A stretch of DNA of 64,000 nucleotides from Rhodopirellula bahusiensis (GCF_002727185.1 NZ_NIZW01000006.1:1-64000); one strand, 5' to 3'. Positions 18,440 to 33,533 are shown, numbered from the stretch's first letter. The notes: generated from the sequence alone by a model not told the origin. Program-made: numbers and translations.

Positions 18440-19450
18440 ATGCCAAACTTCTCCTCCCCCGCTGCACGTGCGCACGCGACCCTAAGCCATCGTTCGACTG
18501 CCGGATCCTCGCAGCGAAACGCATTCACACTCGTTGAATTACTAGTCGTCATCGCGATCATCGGTGTCCTCGTTGGCCTGCTGCTTCCCGCCGTCCAAGC
18601 GGCCCGCGAAGCTGCCCGCCGGATGTCTTGCCAAAACAACTTGCATCAAATGGGCATCGCCCTGCACAACTACCACGGCATCTTCAATCAGTTGCCCAGC
18701 GGTTGGCTGGCCGACGACATCGACCACCACGAACCCGGCTGGGGCTGGGCCGCCGCGATCACGCCGCAAATTGAAAGCGGAAACATCTACGACACCATCC
18801 AATTCGGAATGGCCATCGAAGAAGACGAGAACCAACAAGCTCGCGAATCATCGATCCCTGCCTACATGTGCCCCAGCGATACACTCGAAACGCTGTTCTT
18901 CATCGCCGAATCTCATGGTGACGGCCATGGACATGAACACGATCACGCGAGCTCAACGGACGACGATGACGACGACCACGACGATGAACACGAGCACGGC
19001 CACAACGTCGATGATGGCGACGAGTTTCTTTTCAAGATTGCAAAGAGCAACTACGCCGGCGTGTTCGGGACGTTTGATATCCACGAAGACATGTATCACG
19101 GCGATGGGCTGTTCTACGGCAATAGCCGACACCGCTTTCGCGACGTCTTGGACGGCCTTAGCCAGACTGTGATGGTCGGCGAACGGAACAGTCGATTGGG
19201 CGGTTCGATTTGGCAGGGATTAATCCCCGAAGCCAACGCTGCGGCCTCGCGAATCGTTGGTGCCGCCGACCACACGCCAAACAGCGATGTTGGTCACTTT
19301 GAAGACTTCAGCAGCTATCACGCTGCCGGTGCCCAATTCGTCCTGAGTGACGGTTCGGTGCGAATGCTTTCGCAGTTCATCGACCTAGAGGTCTACCACG
19401 CGTTGGTGACCCGAGCCAATTACGAAGTCATCGAAGCCGACTCCTTCTGA
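18440..19450 (+). CDS. DUF1559 pseudopilin-like protein with His/Asp-rich insert
   Basis: 336 residues from the ATG at 18440. A 28-residue basic leader ends in A28, followed by [22 protein letters not shown], so prepilin-type cleavage is expected. The DUF1559 hallmark [17 protein letters not shown] follows. Residues 158-195 form an extreme low-complexity insert with nine His and about fifteen Asp/Glu, which interrupts the usual fold after 'YMCPSDTLE'. The C-terminal family section (FVLSDGSVRMLSQFID) is intact. The insert looks like a metal-binding loop. The protein should be envelope-displayed. The stop codon directly abuts the stop of the convergent gene (19451), leaving no room for a separate terminator. 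Confidence 0.92.
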   Translation: MPNFSSPAARAHATLSHRSTAGSSQRNAFTLVELLVVIAIIGVLVGLLLPAVQAAREAARRMSCQNNLHQMGIALHNYHGIFNQLPSGWLADDIDHHEPGWGWAAAITPQIESGNIYDTIQFGMAIEEDENQQARESSIPAYMCPSDTLETLFFIAESHGDGHGHEHDHASSTDDDDDDHDDEHEHGHNVDDGDEFLFKIAKSNYAGVFGTFDIHEDMYHGDGLFYGNSRHRFRDVLDGLSQTVMVGERNSRLGGSIWQGLIPEANAAASRIVGAADHTPNSDVGHFEDFSSYHAAGAQFVLSDGSVRMLSQFIDLEVYHALVTRANYEVIEADSF

Positions 19451-20626
19451 TCAGGCCGCTGATTTCCGGGCCGCTTGGGTTGGTGCAAGCCAACCCCGCA
19501 TGCCATTCAGATCGGCCGACCATGCTTCACTGGTCCGGCGATCACAGAACGTGTGGAACATCCCGTCGATTGTGTCGCTGAGCGTTCGCACAGCTTCAAT
19601 GCGATCTTCCGGCCCGAAGTCATTATCGTCTTCGTCCAAGTGAATCCGAGCGCCGCTGATCCCAAACGTTTCGGCTTGCAAAGTCAAGTCGAACTGCTGG
19701 CCTTCGCGAATCAGCGTCATGCCGGTTTTGCGAGGCAACTTGCCACTCTGGATCGCTCGCATCGCTTCGGGCAACTTCGTCGGGCACTCAGCCGAAATCG
19801 ACTCTTTGCCGGAGTCGCCCAGCGGGCATTCCAAAGACAGTGTCTTGGCCAGCATCAACGTGACTTCGGTTCCGTCGAACGTTTCGATCGTGTCGGTCTC
19901 GGTTTCCAACATCCACCACAACCACAGCAAGAATTCGTTGCCGAGGAAGTCGGGTGACTGCGAGTGCTCGTTCGCCCAAGCCACGCCACTGAACGCTTCG
20001 CCGCTGACAAAACTGGATGGCATCACGTCATCCATCTCCGAGTAACGATCGTTGTCGCGAGCCCAATCCTGAGCCACGACGCCGGCACCGATGTGACCGC
20101 ATTCGATCCCGAACACTCGTTCGAGCAAATCGATGCAGTGACCGCTGCCGGTGCCTGCGGTTCCGCCGTAATACAGCAAATCGCGGCTGCAATCCCACAA
20201 CAATGCGTGCTGCTGAAACTTGCGATACTTGCCCGTCGCCGCTTCATTCTCGCAGCGTTGTTCGACCGCTTCTTTGGCTTCTTTGCGTTGCGACTTGGTC
20301 GGTTTCCCGCCCGGATTTTCGCGGCTCAGCGCCGCCAGTTCCATCGACAACCAAGCCTTCTTGATCACAGAAGGAACCTGGTTGGTGTCCACACGAACAC
20401 CAAAGTGGACGGCATCGTCGATGATGTTTTTCGCGAGATCAAAATCTTGATCGAAAAGGTGATCGCCGCCAAGAAAACCTAGGTGCACGTTTTCTTCGTT
20501 GGCAGTTTCCGTTCGGCCCGCCACGTTCTCCGCCATCCGTTCGATGTGTTCTTGCCCAAAGGGGCCGTCTTCAAATTGTTTGACGCGAAATCGTTCAAAG
20601 GAAAGGCTACCGGAGAGAAACGGCAT
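19451..20626 (-). CDS. RdgC-like recombination-associated protein
   Basis: 391 residues from the ATG at 20626 (a TTG lies five codons upstream). The start MPFLSGSLSFERFRV and the segment 'VIKKAWLSMELAALSRENPGGKPTKSQRKEAKEAVEQRCENEAATGKYRKFQ' resemble E. coli RdgC in order and character: residues equivalent to 'SPVIKQALEAKI', the Lys/Glu-rich helix, and then a beta strand with 'LLWDCSRDLLYYGG'. RdgC forms a DNA-binding ring that limits RecA. This protein is about 90 residues longer than E. coli RdgC, with an acidic region near 'DEDDNDFGPEDR'. I rate the family assignment as moderate because it rests on remembered motifs. The gene is convergent with the DUF1559 gene with no gap. Confidence 0.6.
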   Translation of the reverse strand: MPFLSGSLSFERFRVKQFEDGPFGQEHIERMAENVAGRTETANEENVHLGFLGGDHLFDQDFDLAKNIIDDAVHFGVRVDTNQVPSVIKKAWLSMELAALSRENPGGKPTKSQRKEAKEAVEQRCENEAATGKYRKFQQHALLWDCSRDLLYYGGTAGTGSGHCIDLLERVFGIECGHIGAGVVAQDWARDNDRYSEMDDVMPSSFVSGEAFSGVAWANEHSQSPDFLGNEFLLWLWWMLETETDTIETFDGTEVTLMLAKTLSLECPLGDSGKESISAECPTKLPEAMRAIQSGKLPRKTGMTLIREGQQFDLTLQAETFGISGARIHLDEDDNDFGPEDRIEAVRTLSDTIDGMFHTFCDRRTSEAWSADLNGMRGWLAPTQAARKSAA

Positions 20627-20851
20627 GAAAGAAAATCCCAATCGACGAGCGGAAAAAAACAGCCACCCCGAGTCGGCTGTGTCGTTGGCTTATCGTCCAA
20701 CGTCCGCCCAGAAATTGCGACACGGTTAGCAGACCATCGCGACACCGCATCTTGCCCAACCCGCACAACCGACCTGCGATCCAATCGCGAAAGAGTGGCC
20801 GCAAAAGCTGTGCTGAATCCGGGCAGAGCAAATTGAGAATTCGTTGATGAT

Positions 20852-21877
20852 TCACTTCCTTACCGGAAGCGAGAAACGAGACCGATTCATTTTGTCGCGA
20901 GGGTCTTCGTCGACAAAATCCTGCACCGCAGCTTCCGCTTCTTCGCGGTGCTTTCGCGGCAACTCATTGATGATTGCTTCCATCGATTTCTTCTTAAGAG
21001 CCATCCAATCGTCGTAGTAGTCCTTCCGAACCTCTTGGATCTTCTCGCTCAGTTTCGCTTTGGCTCGATCATCTAATCCGTAGTCATCAGCCAGGCCATT
21101 GATCAAAGCGAACTCGTCACCATGCTCTCGTTTCAATCGTTCAACCTTAATCTCGAACGCCAACTTCTCAGATTGATCGGGAGAGAGGATGGTCTGCGAA
21201 TCCATCACCAACTTCTGTAGCAGCTCATTCCGCTGACCAAGATCCATTGTTTTGCTGTCTTTGCGCAGCTCTTCGGAAGCACTTCGATACTCCCTCTGCA
21301 CTTCACTGAGTTCCACCCGCTGCTCGGCAGTGAGCTCCAACTCCTCCGACAGTTCGGTGTCGTATGACAATCGCATTAACTTGGACTGAATTTGACTGAG
21401 CTCCCTCATCTCGTTCAGTTTCTCAGAAGAGAACCGAGGAGGTCGAGGAGTGGCGGCTCTCTCTGCCTTTTTCCTCTCTGATACCTCCAACAATTTTTCC
21501 GCTTGCTCCTTGCTCATAGCCTCCATGGCGTCACGAACAGCCGCATCCATCAACCTCTTCATCTCGTCCGGCGCAACTCGCTCGCCGGTTTTTGCTCGGA
21601 ATCCTTTCATCGTCGCATCCCGGTACTTTTGCATCGCCACCAAGATCGTTTTTCTCTGCTCGGTGGTCAGCCCGACCTCCTTGGAAAGCTCCATGTCACG
21701 AGTAAGAAGTTGCAGCTCCAACAGCCCAACCTCCGCCGGCTTCGTCTCTGACTGATCTGATCGACCCGCCGAAGCATCTTGCGACCAAACAACCACTGGA
21801 TGCGGAATCGCCCCCAACGAGACGCAACAGCAAAAACACGCCGAAGCAATCGATCCAACACGAAACATTGGCATCAC
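20852..21877 (-). CDS. Secreted helical LTxxQ-like hypothetical protein
   Basis: 341 residues. The signal peptide is 'VGSIASACFCCCVSLGAIPHP'. The mature protein is almost wholly charged helix, with repeated motifs 'GLTTEQRKTILVAMQKYRD', 'ELTAEQRVELSEVQREYR' and 'ILSPDQSEKL'. These match the LTxxQ/LTPEQ style of Spy/CpxP-like periplasmic proteins and related planctomycete proteins. Function is unknown; a chaperone or stress role would be inference. It is 225 bp from the RdgC-like gene, which follows it on the minus strand, and 118 bp from the folate gene. It is probably its own transcription unit. Confidence 0.7.
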   Translation of the reverse strand: MMPMFRVGSIASACFCCCVSLGAIPHPVVVWSQDASAGRSDQSETKPAEVGLLELQLLTRDMELSKEVGLTTEQRKTILVAMQKYRDATMKGFRAKTGERVAPDEMKRLMDAAVRDAMEAMSKEQAEKLLEVSERKKAERAATPRPPRFSSEKLNEMRELSQIQSKLMRLSYDTELSEELELTAEQRVELSEVQREYRSASEELRKDSKTMDLGQRNELLQKLVMDSQTILSPDQSEKLAFEIKVERLKREHGDEFALINGLADDYGLDDRAKAKLSEKIQEVRKDYYDDWMALKKKSMEAIINELPRKHREEAEAAVQDFVDEDPRDKMNRSRFSLPVRK

Positions 21878-21995
21878 TCTTTTCTTGGGACATCATGAAA
21901 CGAAGCCGGCACAGTCGAGCCCGGCGGAAAGCATTGGCTTCAAAATCCTACCTAAGTTTCCGCCTGACAAGTTGCTCGCATCAATCAAGAGCAGG

Positions 21996-22613
21996 TCATT
22001 CGATGCGCTGGCAGATCTGCTGCTCGGTGACGACCATGTCCATGAAGATGTCATGAGGCTGCATCGGGATCGCGTCGAACATTTGGCACTCGAAAGCGAT
22101 TGCAACCAACGCGGTATCGCGACGGACACTTCGAAGCAATTTGTCGTAGTAACCTTTGCCATGTCCGACACGGCCTCCCCGTCGATCAAAGCCAACGCCG
22201 GGAACCAAAATCAGATCCAAATCAGTCGCAGCGACTCGCTTGGACGCCTCGTGTCGCAGTTCAACGCGAGGTTCCAAAATCCCATACGCTCCTTCGGAAA
22301 GCTCTTGCATCGATTCCAAATGAAAGAGCTCCAGTTCGCCGTCGACGCAAAAAGGAACGATGATGCGTTTGCCACTTCGGATCGCTGGCTGCAAAGCGTG
22401 CCGAGTCCGAACTTCGGATCGGACGTCGATGTACCACATCACGCATTGAGCCGATTGATAGACCGGCAACTGCATGACAACGTCGGTGATCGCTCGACTC
22501 AGGATGTCTTTGTCAGCTTGTTCGCGACGGGCTGCGTGCGCGGCCGTTCGAATCTCCTCCTTGCGTGCCGCCAGCCTTTGTTGCTCAGCATTCATCGGAT
22601 CGAAAGCCGGCAT
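21996..22613 (-). CDS. 5-formyltetrahydrofolate cyclo-ligase
   Basis: 205 residues. The N-terminal helix with RKEEIRTAAHAARREQ carries the basic ATP-binding residues. The family signature 'DLILVPGVGFDRRGGRVGHGKGYYDKLL' is complete near residues 133-160. The enzyme uses ATP to convert 5-formyl-THF to 5,10-methenyl-THF in the cytoplasm. The gene begins 7 bp after the rhamnulokinase stop, so the two are transcribed together even though their pathways are not obviously linked. Confidence 0.94.
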   Translation of the reverse strand: MPAFDPMNAEQQRLAARKEEIRTAAHAARREQADKDILSRAITDVVMQLPVYQSAQCVMWYIDVRSEVRTRHALQPAIRSGKRIIVPFCVDGELELFHLESMQELSEGAYGILEPRVELRHEASKRVAATDLDLILVPGVGFDRRGGRVGHGKGYYDKLLRSVRRDTALVAIAFECQMFDAIPMQPHDIFMDMVVTEQQICQRIE

Positions 22614-22620
22614 CGCGTTC

Positions 22621-24162
22621 TCACTCGAAGAAAGTCGCGAACTTGGCCGCGGGTTCGTCCCAGCGATCTGTCAGCTGAGGCTCGTAGGTTTGCGTCGGGA
22701 AACTGTGTCGCACCAATTGGCGAGCCTCATCGATCGAATGCAATGAACCGCTTCCGATCATTTGCATCAAGATGTTCCCGATCGCGGTCGCTTCGACCGG
22801 ACCGGCAACAACACAGCGGCCGCAAGCGTCGGCGGTCATCTGACAAAGCAACGCGTTGAGTGAACCGCCGCCCACGATATGGATAGTCTTGATGTGCGAT
22901 TGAGTCAGTGATTCCAGATGCTGCAAACACATTCGATAGCGAAGTGCCAGCCCTTCCAAGGCGCCGCGGAACAAGACACCGTTGTCCGTAGGAACTCGTT
23001 GACCGGTCCGACCAGCCAATCCGCAGATGGCATCGATCATGTTGTCCGGCGCGACAAGAGCGGGATCATCTGGATTGACCAACAAGGCGAACGGTTCGGC
23101 GCCGGCAGCGGCCTGAGTCATCTCGGCCCACGACGGTGCGTCGCCTTGACGATCCAGTGCCGCCCGAATCTGCTGGTAGATCCACAGCCCGCCGATGTTC
23201 TGCAGCAATCGCGTGCTTCCTCGGACTCCACCTTCGTTGGTGAAGTTCAACTCCGCGCACAAAGGCGAAACGTTCGGCTGCGGAATCTCGACTCCCATCA
23301 AAGACCACGTCCCCGAACTGATGTAACACCAATCCGGTGACGCCGGTGCAAAGCCTTCTGCGGGAACGGCCAGCACCGCCGATGCTGTGTCGTGGGTCGC
23401 CGGCAAGATCACCGGCACATCGTGCAAGCCGGTTTCGATCGCGACGCTGGACTGGACATTGCCGATCGTTGTTCCGGCAGGCGTGGGCTCCGCAAACCAT
23501 TTGTGGGGCAACCCGAATCCGTCCAACAACTTCGTTGACCAACTTTGCGTTGCCGGATTGAGCAACTGAGTCGTGGAAGCGTTGCTCGCTTCGATCGATC
23601 GCTCTCCCGACAACAACCAATGAAACAGGTCGCCCATCATCAAGAATGATTCTGCCGTTTCGAAAACCGAGTCGCCATTCTGCTTGGCCGCAATCAACTG
23701 ACACAGTGAGTTGATGTCCATGAACTGCATGCCGGTCTCTTCAAAGATCGTTTCGCGAGGAACAATCTCGCAGATCTTGTCGGCCATCCCGCGGTGGCGG
23801 GCGTCGCGGTAGTGCCAAACCGGACCAGCGATTTGGTCGCGCGGATCGACGAAGCCAAAACTGACGCCCCAGGTATCCACCCCGACGGAAGCGATCGTCG
23901 CCTGTGTCCAGCTCGACTGAGCTCTCAATGCGGCATCCCTAAGCCCGTCCTGAATGTCCTGCCACAACTGCAGGTGATTCCACAGCATCGCGTCCTGGAC
24001 CTTCAGCGGCCGATTCACAAACCGTCCCGTTTCGACGAGCTCGAGTCGACCGTCGTTCACTCCGCCAGCGATCACCCGACCGCTGGATGCCCCAACATCA
24101 ACCGCCAAGTGAACAGGACCGGAAAACTGAACTTCGCTGGAGGATGGCTCAGCAGCTGGCAT
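22621..24162 (-). CDS. rhaB: Rhamnulokinase
   Basis: 513 residues from the ATG at 24162, which puts the ASKHA phosphate-1 motif (HLAVDVGASSGRVIAGG) at about residue 17. The frame continues 70 codons upstream, but that part is not protein-like. 'VGVDTWGVSFGFVD' (about 115-128) and 'LPATHDTASAVLAVP' are FGGY-kinase signatures, and 'IHIVGGGSLNALLCQMTADACGRCVVAGPVEATAIGNILMQM' is the ATP-binding C-terminal half. The enzyme phosphorylates rhamnulose (or a similar deoxy-ketose such as fuculose). No rhaA or rhaD is adjacent, so substrate specificity is inference from the family. The gene is coupled to the cyclo-ligase gene. Confidence 0.88.
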   Translation of the reverse strand: MPAAEPSSSEVQFSGPVHLAVDVGASSGRVIAGGVNDGRLELVETGRFVNRPLKVQDAMLWNHLQLWQDIQDGLRDAALRAQSSWTQATIASVGVDTWGVSFGFVDPRDQIAGPVWHYRDARHRGMADKICEIVPRETIFEETGMQFMDINSLCQLIAAKQNGDSVFETAESFLMMGDLFHWLLSGERSIEASNASTTQLLNPATQSWSTKLLDGFGLPHKWFAEPTPAGTTIGNVQSSVAIETGLHDVPVILPATHDTASAVLAVPAEGFAPASPDWCYISSGTWSLMGVEIPQPNVSPLCAELNFTNEGGVRGSTRLLQNIGGLWIYQQIRAALDRQGDAPSWAEMTQAAAGAEPFALLVNPDDPALVAPDNMIDAICGLAGRTGQRVPTDNGVLFRGALEGLALRYRMCLQHLESLTQSHIKTIHIVGGGSLNALLCQMTADACGRCVVAGPVEATAIGNILMQMIGSGSLHSIDEARQLVRHSFPTQTYEPQLTDRWDEPAAKFATFFE

Positions 24163-25264
24163 GTTGGCTCCCTGAAAAAGTACGGACGAGATCGAGAATC
24201 TAGCAGAAGGGGCGTCGCGACCACATTCGACAGGGTCTTGGAGTGAGGAACCACCAATCGCGGCGGAAAAGCCCGGCCACGTGCGACAAACAGACAACCT
24301 AGCGTGACTGGGAAAAGCGGGCGAGAAGTCTATAGGCACTTCACGGGGACTTTTTTTTCTGCCTGGCAGCATTTGCTAGCAAAGCAGCCTCGGCGACCTG
24401 GGTGACTTAACCTGAACCGGCAACGTTGGTTAGCAAACTGCCATCACTTTGACTACCAAATCTAGATTTGATGAGTTCTTGGTGCGCGCGGTCAAAATTG
24501 AAGAATCAGATGTTGACCGCCCCATCAATGCACGTAGGCTTAGCCTCACTTCCGCGAGTTCGCCTAGCGTGGAGCCGGACGCGGTCAGCTTGCGGCCACG
24601 GGCTGACATCGTTGATGAATTGCCTCAAAACCATCGTTTTTCGCGACAATCTCGTGCGAGACCGGTTTTGAATCGATTGCTCACGACGGCTTCACGGGCC
24701 GGGCACATGACGTGCCCGGCCGCGGACGCTCGCTTCTTAAAATGCAGCCGAAATCCCGCTGAGCATAAACCAGACCAAAATTCGTTTGGTTGCCCTTTGC
24801 GGATGCAAGATCAATCGTTAAAGTTTCGAAAGTGATCTTCGGCCCGGTGTTGCGTGACGCGTCTGTATTCGTTCTGTCCTCCCCTTTTCCCAACTAGCTT
24901 TTCTTTCGCGAAGTCCTTCGTGAGCTTAGAGTTACGTTCCCTCCATTCCTTTCGCGGTTCTGTTCGCGAAGCCAATTCCATCGAACGGATTCGTTTGTTG
25001 GCGATCGGTTTCTCGCTTCTGATTCCGTCTCGGAGTGCATTTTGGAACGGGAACCGCATTCAAATTTTCGATTTCGTCGATTTTTTCAATGTTGGAAAGA
25101 GACAGTCCATTCTGACAAGCGGTATTCACCGTCGGAGTTCCCACGAACCAATTTCGTCATCTCATTGATGCGGTTTCGACGAATCAAGCTCCAAACAATG
25201 TGTGGGCGGATTCCGGGCTGTGTTGGTGTTTTTGTTCTTCCCCGCGAAGGAGCTCCCACTCACG
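24163..25264. other. Long intergenic region before rpoB
   Basis: 1.1 kb between divergent rhaB and rpoB. The open frames here do not look like coding sequence. It holds a perfect 10-bp inverted repeat (GGCCGGGCAC / GTGCCCGGCC, 24697-24706 and 24712-24721, 5-nt loop). The rpoB promoter and leader should lie in the last few hundred bases, and an AAGGAG lies 12-17 nt before the rpoB start. Ribosomal protein genes rplK/A/J/L, normally next to rpoB, are absent. Confidence 0.6.
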
Positions 25265-28200
25265 ATGGCAACTACGACTCAGCGTCGCCTCGAACCCACC
25301 TCGATTCGCAAATTCGGAACCGGCCTCGGCCAATTCGATTTGCCTGACCTGACCGCCCTGCAAACAGTGTCCTACGCGGCATTCTTGCAAGAAGATGCGG
25401 CCAGCAACGCTCGCAAAGATCACGGGCTGGAGTCCGTGTTGAGGGAGATCTTCCCGATCGCCAGTTACGACGGGAACACGACGCTGGAGTACCTGTACTA
25501 CGAGCTGGGGAAACCTCGCTACACCATTCAGGAATGCCGTCAGCTGCGTTTGACTTATGGTCGTCCGCTGCGAATTTGGTTGCGTCTGAACCGCGAAGAG
25601 CCAATCGAAGAGGAAGTCTATCTGGGCGACCTGCCGATCATGCTGGGCGGTGGTGAATTCATCATCAACGGTGCCGAGCGTGTGGTCGTTTCGCAGTTGC
25701 ACCGCAGCCCCGGTGTCGACTTCGTTCTGGAACAAGACACGACGACCGATCGCAAATTGCCATCGTGCCGCGTGATTCCTGAACGAGGATCCTGGATCGA
25801 AGTCAACGTCACCAAGAAAGACGCGTTGACCGTTCGCATTGACCAAAGCGGCAAGTTCGCCGCGACAATGTTGCTGCGTGCGATGGATCCGAAGTACAGC
25901 ACCGATGCGGATTTGCTGTCGGCGTTCTACGAAACCGGCACCATCAAGGTGAACGGTGGCAAGGACTCGACCAAGATCGAAAACAAGATCGCCGTCGACG
26001 ATGTCGTTTACCCAAGCGGCCACGAGCGTGCGGGTGAAATCATCGTGGAAGCTGGCTACAAAATCACCACCGAGCTATCGGAAACGATTTGCAACGCTGG
26101 CGTGACTTCGGTCGAAGCAATGGACCTGCCAAAGGTTCCTTTGATCTTTAACACCCTTGCTGACGACAACACCGCCAGCCACGAAGAAGCCTTGCTGCGG
26201 ATCTACCAACGTCTGCGTCCAGGCAACCCGCCTCAATTGGAAAAAGCTCGCACGCTGTTCCAAGAGAAGTTCTACGACGACAACCGTTACCGTCTCGGTA
26301 AAGTCGGCCGCTTCCGCCTGAATCGAAAACTCGACCTGGGCGTCGAAGAGACCGTGATGACGTTGCGTCCTGACGACATGATCGCCGCGATCCGCTATCT
26401 GATCGACTTGTTCGATGCGGACAGCGGTGCCGAGATCGACGACATTGACCACCTTGGCAACCGTCGTTTGCGAACGATTGACGAACTGGCCAGCGAAGAA
26501 CTCCGCAAGGGATTCTTGAAACTGCGTCGTACGGTTCAAGAACGCATGAGTGTTAAAGACGCTCAAGACATGACGCCTCGTTCTTTGATCAACCCCAAAA
26601 GCGTTTCGGCAGCGATCGATTTCTTCTTCGGTCGTGGCGAACTCTCCCAGGTCGTTGACCAGACGAACCCGCTGTCGCAGTTGGCTCACGAACGTCGCCT
26701 GTCAGCACTCGGCCCTGGTGGTTTGAACCGGAAACGTGCGGGCTTCGAAGTTCGCGACGTGCACATTTCTCACTACGGTCGTATCTGCCCGATTGAGACT
26801 CCCGAAGGCACGAACATTGGTCTGATCAGCTCGTTGGCAATTTATGCCGGCGTCGATGATTACGGATTCCTTTGCACACCGTTCCGCAAAGTGATCGACG
26901 GCAAGATCAGCGACGAAACCGTTTGGTTGCGTGCCGATGAAGAAGGCGAATCTTACGTCGCACCTGCCGACACCGAAGTCAAAGACGGTGCGTTGGTCCC
27001 CGGCCCTAACATGATCGCCCGGTTCCGCAGTGACTTCGAAATCGTGATGCCAGAGCAAGTGTCCTTCATGGACGTCGCTCCCGCACAGATGGTCGGTGTC
27101 TCGGCTGGGCTGATTCCGTTCCTTGAGCACGATGATGCAAACCGTGCTTTGATGGGATCGAACATGCAGCGGCAAGCGGTGCCATTGTTGGTCACCGAGC
27201 CGCCAATTGTCGGTACCGGAATGGAACGTGAAGTCGCCAAGAACAGTGCGATGGTCGTGCGTGCTCGCCGTGCGGGCAAAGTGACTTACGCCGATGCGAC
27301 TCGCATCGAAATCGGCAGCGATCACTACCCGTTGAAGAAGTACCAAGGACTCAACGAACGGACCTGCCAAAACCAAAAGCCACTCATCACCGTGGGTGAC
27401 AAGGTCGAAAAGGGCCAAATCATCGCCGATGGTGCCGCCACCCAAAAAGGTGAACTGGCTCTCGGACGAAACGTTTTGGTCGGCTTCATGTCGTTCGACG
27501 GATTCAACTACGAGGATGCGATCATCATCAGCGAAGAGCTGGTGCGAAATGACACGTACACCTCGATCCACATCGAAGACTTCGACGTCGAAATTCGCGA
27601 AACCAAACTCGGTCGCGAAGAATTCACGCGAGACATCCCGAACGTTTCCGAGAAAGCTCTTCGCAACTTGGATGACACCGGGATCGTTCAGACCGGCACT
27701 TATGTGAAGCCTGGTGACATCCTGGTCGGCAAGGTTTCGCCAAAGAGCAAGACCGAACTGACACCGGAAGAAAAGTTGCTTCACGCTATCTTCGGTCGGG
27801 CCGGTGAAGATGTGAAAAACGATTCGCTGGAAGTGCCATCGGGCATCGAAGGCATCGTCATCGACACGCAGAAATTCAGCCGCCGAATGAGCCTTGGCGA
27901 AGACGAACGGAAGGCATTCGAACGTGAACTGAAGCAACACGAGACGGAAGGCAACGAAGAAATTGCCAGCACGTTTGAGTCGTTGGTTCGTGACATGGAA
28001 GAAGCTTCCGGAGTCAAGTTCAAGGATTCGACTGGCACGCCACTCGCCGACGGGCAAGACCCCAAGTTCGTCGCCGAACGTGCGACCAGCTTCCGCTTGG
28101 AACTCGTCCTCGAACAGATCGAAGACGAAGAACAACGCAAGGCTGCTGAGAAGATTCACCAAACGCAGTGGCAAAACGTCGAGCAAGCCATCGACGAACG

Positions 28201-28987
28201 CGATCGCAAGCTGAACAGCATGAAACGTGGCGATGAACTTCGCTCCGGTGTGCTGCAAATGGTCAAGATTTACATCGCGACCAAGCGAACGATCAGCGTC
28301 GGTGACAAGATGGCCGGCCGCCACGGGAACAAGGGTGTGATCGCGAAGATCCTTCCGATCGAAGACATGCCGTTCTTGCCCGATGGAACGCCAATTCAGA
28401 TCATGCTCAACCCGCTGGGAGTTCCCAGCCGGATGAACGTGGGACAGATTTTGGAAACTCACCTCGGTTGGGCGGGAGCTAAGCTTGGATTCCAAGCTCT
28501 CACGCCAATCTTCGACGGTGCCAGCGAATCGGAAATCAACGACTGCTTGGCCGAAGCTGGTTTGCCAGCCCACGGGAAGATTCGTTTGACGGACGGTCGT
28601 ACCGGTGAGCCGATGGAACAGGAAACAACGGTTGGCTACATCTATATGTTGAAGCTTCACCACTTGGTCGACGACAAGGTCCACGCACGCAGCACCGGAC
28701 CATACTCGTTGATCACGCAGCAACCGCTCGGCGGCAAGGCTCGCTTCGGCGGCCAACGCTTCGGCGAGATGGAAGTTTGGGCGTTGGAGGCATACGGTGC
28801 CGCTTACATCCTGCAAGAATTGCTGACGGTGAAATCCGACGATGTGGAAGGTCGAACCAAGATCTACGAATCGATGGTCAAGGGAGAAAACACCCTCGAA
28901 GCCGGTACACCTGCCAGCTTCGACGTGTTGACCAACGAAATTCGTGGTCTGGCCCTGAACATGCAACTCGAGAAACGGCCGATCTAA
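25265..28987 (+). CDS. rpoB: RNA polymerase beta subunit
   Basis: 1240 residues from the ATG at 25265. Family features run in order: the N-terminal protrusion '[16 protein letters not shown]', '[24 protein letters not shown]', the rifampicin region '[47 protein letters not shown]', '[14 protein letters not shown]', '[19 protein letters not shown]', '[15 protein letters not shown]', and the C-terminal '[25 protein letters not shown]'. Codon use is strongly biased, as expected for a highly expressed gene. The frame extends 21 codons upstream, but the alignment supports MATTTQ. rpoC starts 229 bp later. Confidence 0.98.
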   Translation: MATTTQRRLEPTSIRKFGTGLGQFDLPDLTALQTVSYAAFLQEDAASNARKDHGLESVLREIFPIASYDGNTTLEYLYYELGKPRYTIQECRQLRLTYGRPLRIWLRLNREEPIEEEVYLGDLPIMLGGGEFIINGAERVVVSQLHRSPGVDFVLEQDTTTDRKLPSCRVIPERGSWIEVNVTKKDALTVRIDQSGKFAATMLLRAMDPKYSTDADLLSAFYETGTIKVNGGKDSTKIENKIAVDDVVYPSGHERAGEIIVEAGYKITTELSETICNAGVTSVEAMDLPKVPLIFNTLADDNTASHEEALLRIYQRLRPGNPPQLEKARTLFQEKFYDDNRYRLGKVGRFRLNRKLDLGVEETVMTLRPDDMIAAIRYLIDLFDADSGAEIDDIDHLGNRRLRTIDELASEELRKGFLKLRRTVQERMSVKDAQDMTPRSLINPKSVSAAIDFFFGRGELSQVVDQTNPLSQLAHERRLSALGPGGLNRKRAGFEVRDVHISHYGRICPIETPEGTNIGLISSLAIYAGVDDYGFLCTPFRKVIDGKISDETVWLRADEEGESYVAPADTEVKDGALVPGPNMIARFRSDFEIVMPEQVSFMDVAPAQMVGVSAGLIPFLEHDDANRALMGSNMQRQAVPLLVTEPPIVGTGMEREVAKNSAMVVRARRAGKVTYADATRIEIGSDHYPLKKYQGLNERTCQNQKPLITVGDKVEKGQIIADGAATQKGELALGRNVLVGFMSFDGFNYEDAIIISEELVRNDTYTSIHIEDFDVEIRETKLGREEFTRDIPNVSEKALRNLDDTGIVQTGTYVKPGDILVGKVSPKSKTELTPEEKLLHAIFGRAGEDVKNDSLEVPSGIEGIVIDTQKFSRRMSLGEDERKAFERELKQHETEGNEEIASTFESLVRDMEEASGVKFKDSTGTPLADGQDPKFVAERATSFRLELVLEQIEDEEQRKAAEKIHQTQWQNVEQAIDERDRKLNSMKRGDELRSGVLQMVKIYIATKRTISVGDKMAGRHGNKGVIAKILPIEDMPFLPDGTPIQIMLNPLGVPSRMNVGQILETHLGWAGAKLGFQALTPIFDGASESEINDCLAEAGLPAHGKIRLTDGRTGEPMEQETTVGYIYMLKLHHLVDDKVHARSTGPYSLITQQPLGGKARFGGQRFGEMEVWALEAYGAAYILQELLTVKSDDVEGRTKIYESMVKGENTLEAGTPASFDVLTNEIRGLALNMQLEKRPI

Positions 28988-29216
28988 GGAAGCCATACGC
29001 TGCTAGCGTTGAGTTAGCAGCTTTGGTTGTTCGGGCCAGCATCACGCTGGCCTGGACGGGGCGAACGCGAGACCTTCCCCGGTTTTGAACTCCCCCGGTT
29101 TTCGAACTCAAGCGTCAGAAGAATGACTCACCCCCGTCTTCTGACCTTCTTCCCAACATCAATTGCACCAGCAAAAAAGCTAGCGGCGAACTGCTAATAG
29201 CTAGGAGCTTCTCAGA
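28988..29216. other. rpoB-rpoC spacer with two hairpins
   Basis: An unusually long 229-bp spacer. It contains GCTGCTA / TAGCAGC (28999-29005 and 29015-29021) and GGCCAGC-ATCAC-GCTGGCC (29034-29052), followed by two near-identical CCCGGTTTT-GAACTC direct repeats around 29080-29110. No T tracts follow the stems, so read-through into rpoC is likely; the hairpins may be processing sites or attenuators. Confidence 0.55.
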
Positions 29217-33506
<4,290 letters not shown>

Positions 33507-33533
33507 TCGCCACTTCGAATCGTTGAAAACATC

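Noticed and set aside
24449-24835. 128-codon plus-strand frame before rpoB
   Set aside because: The translation is low-complexity Arg/Ser/Pro without domain features, has no ribosome site and covers a perfect inverted repeat.
26702-28996. 764-codon minus-strand frame inside rpoB
   Set aside because: An antisense shadow of a strongly codon-biased gene, with no family features.
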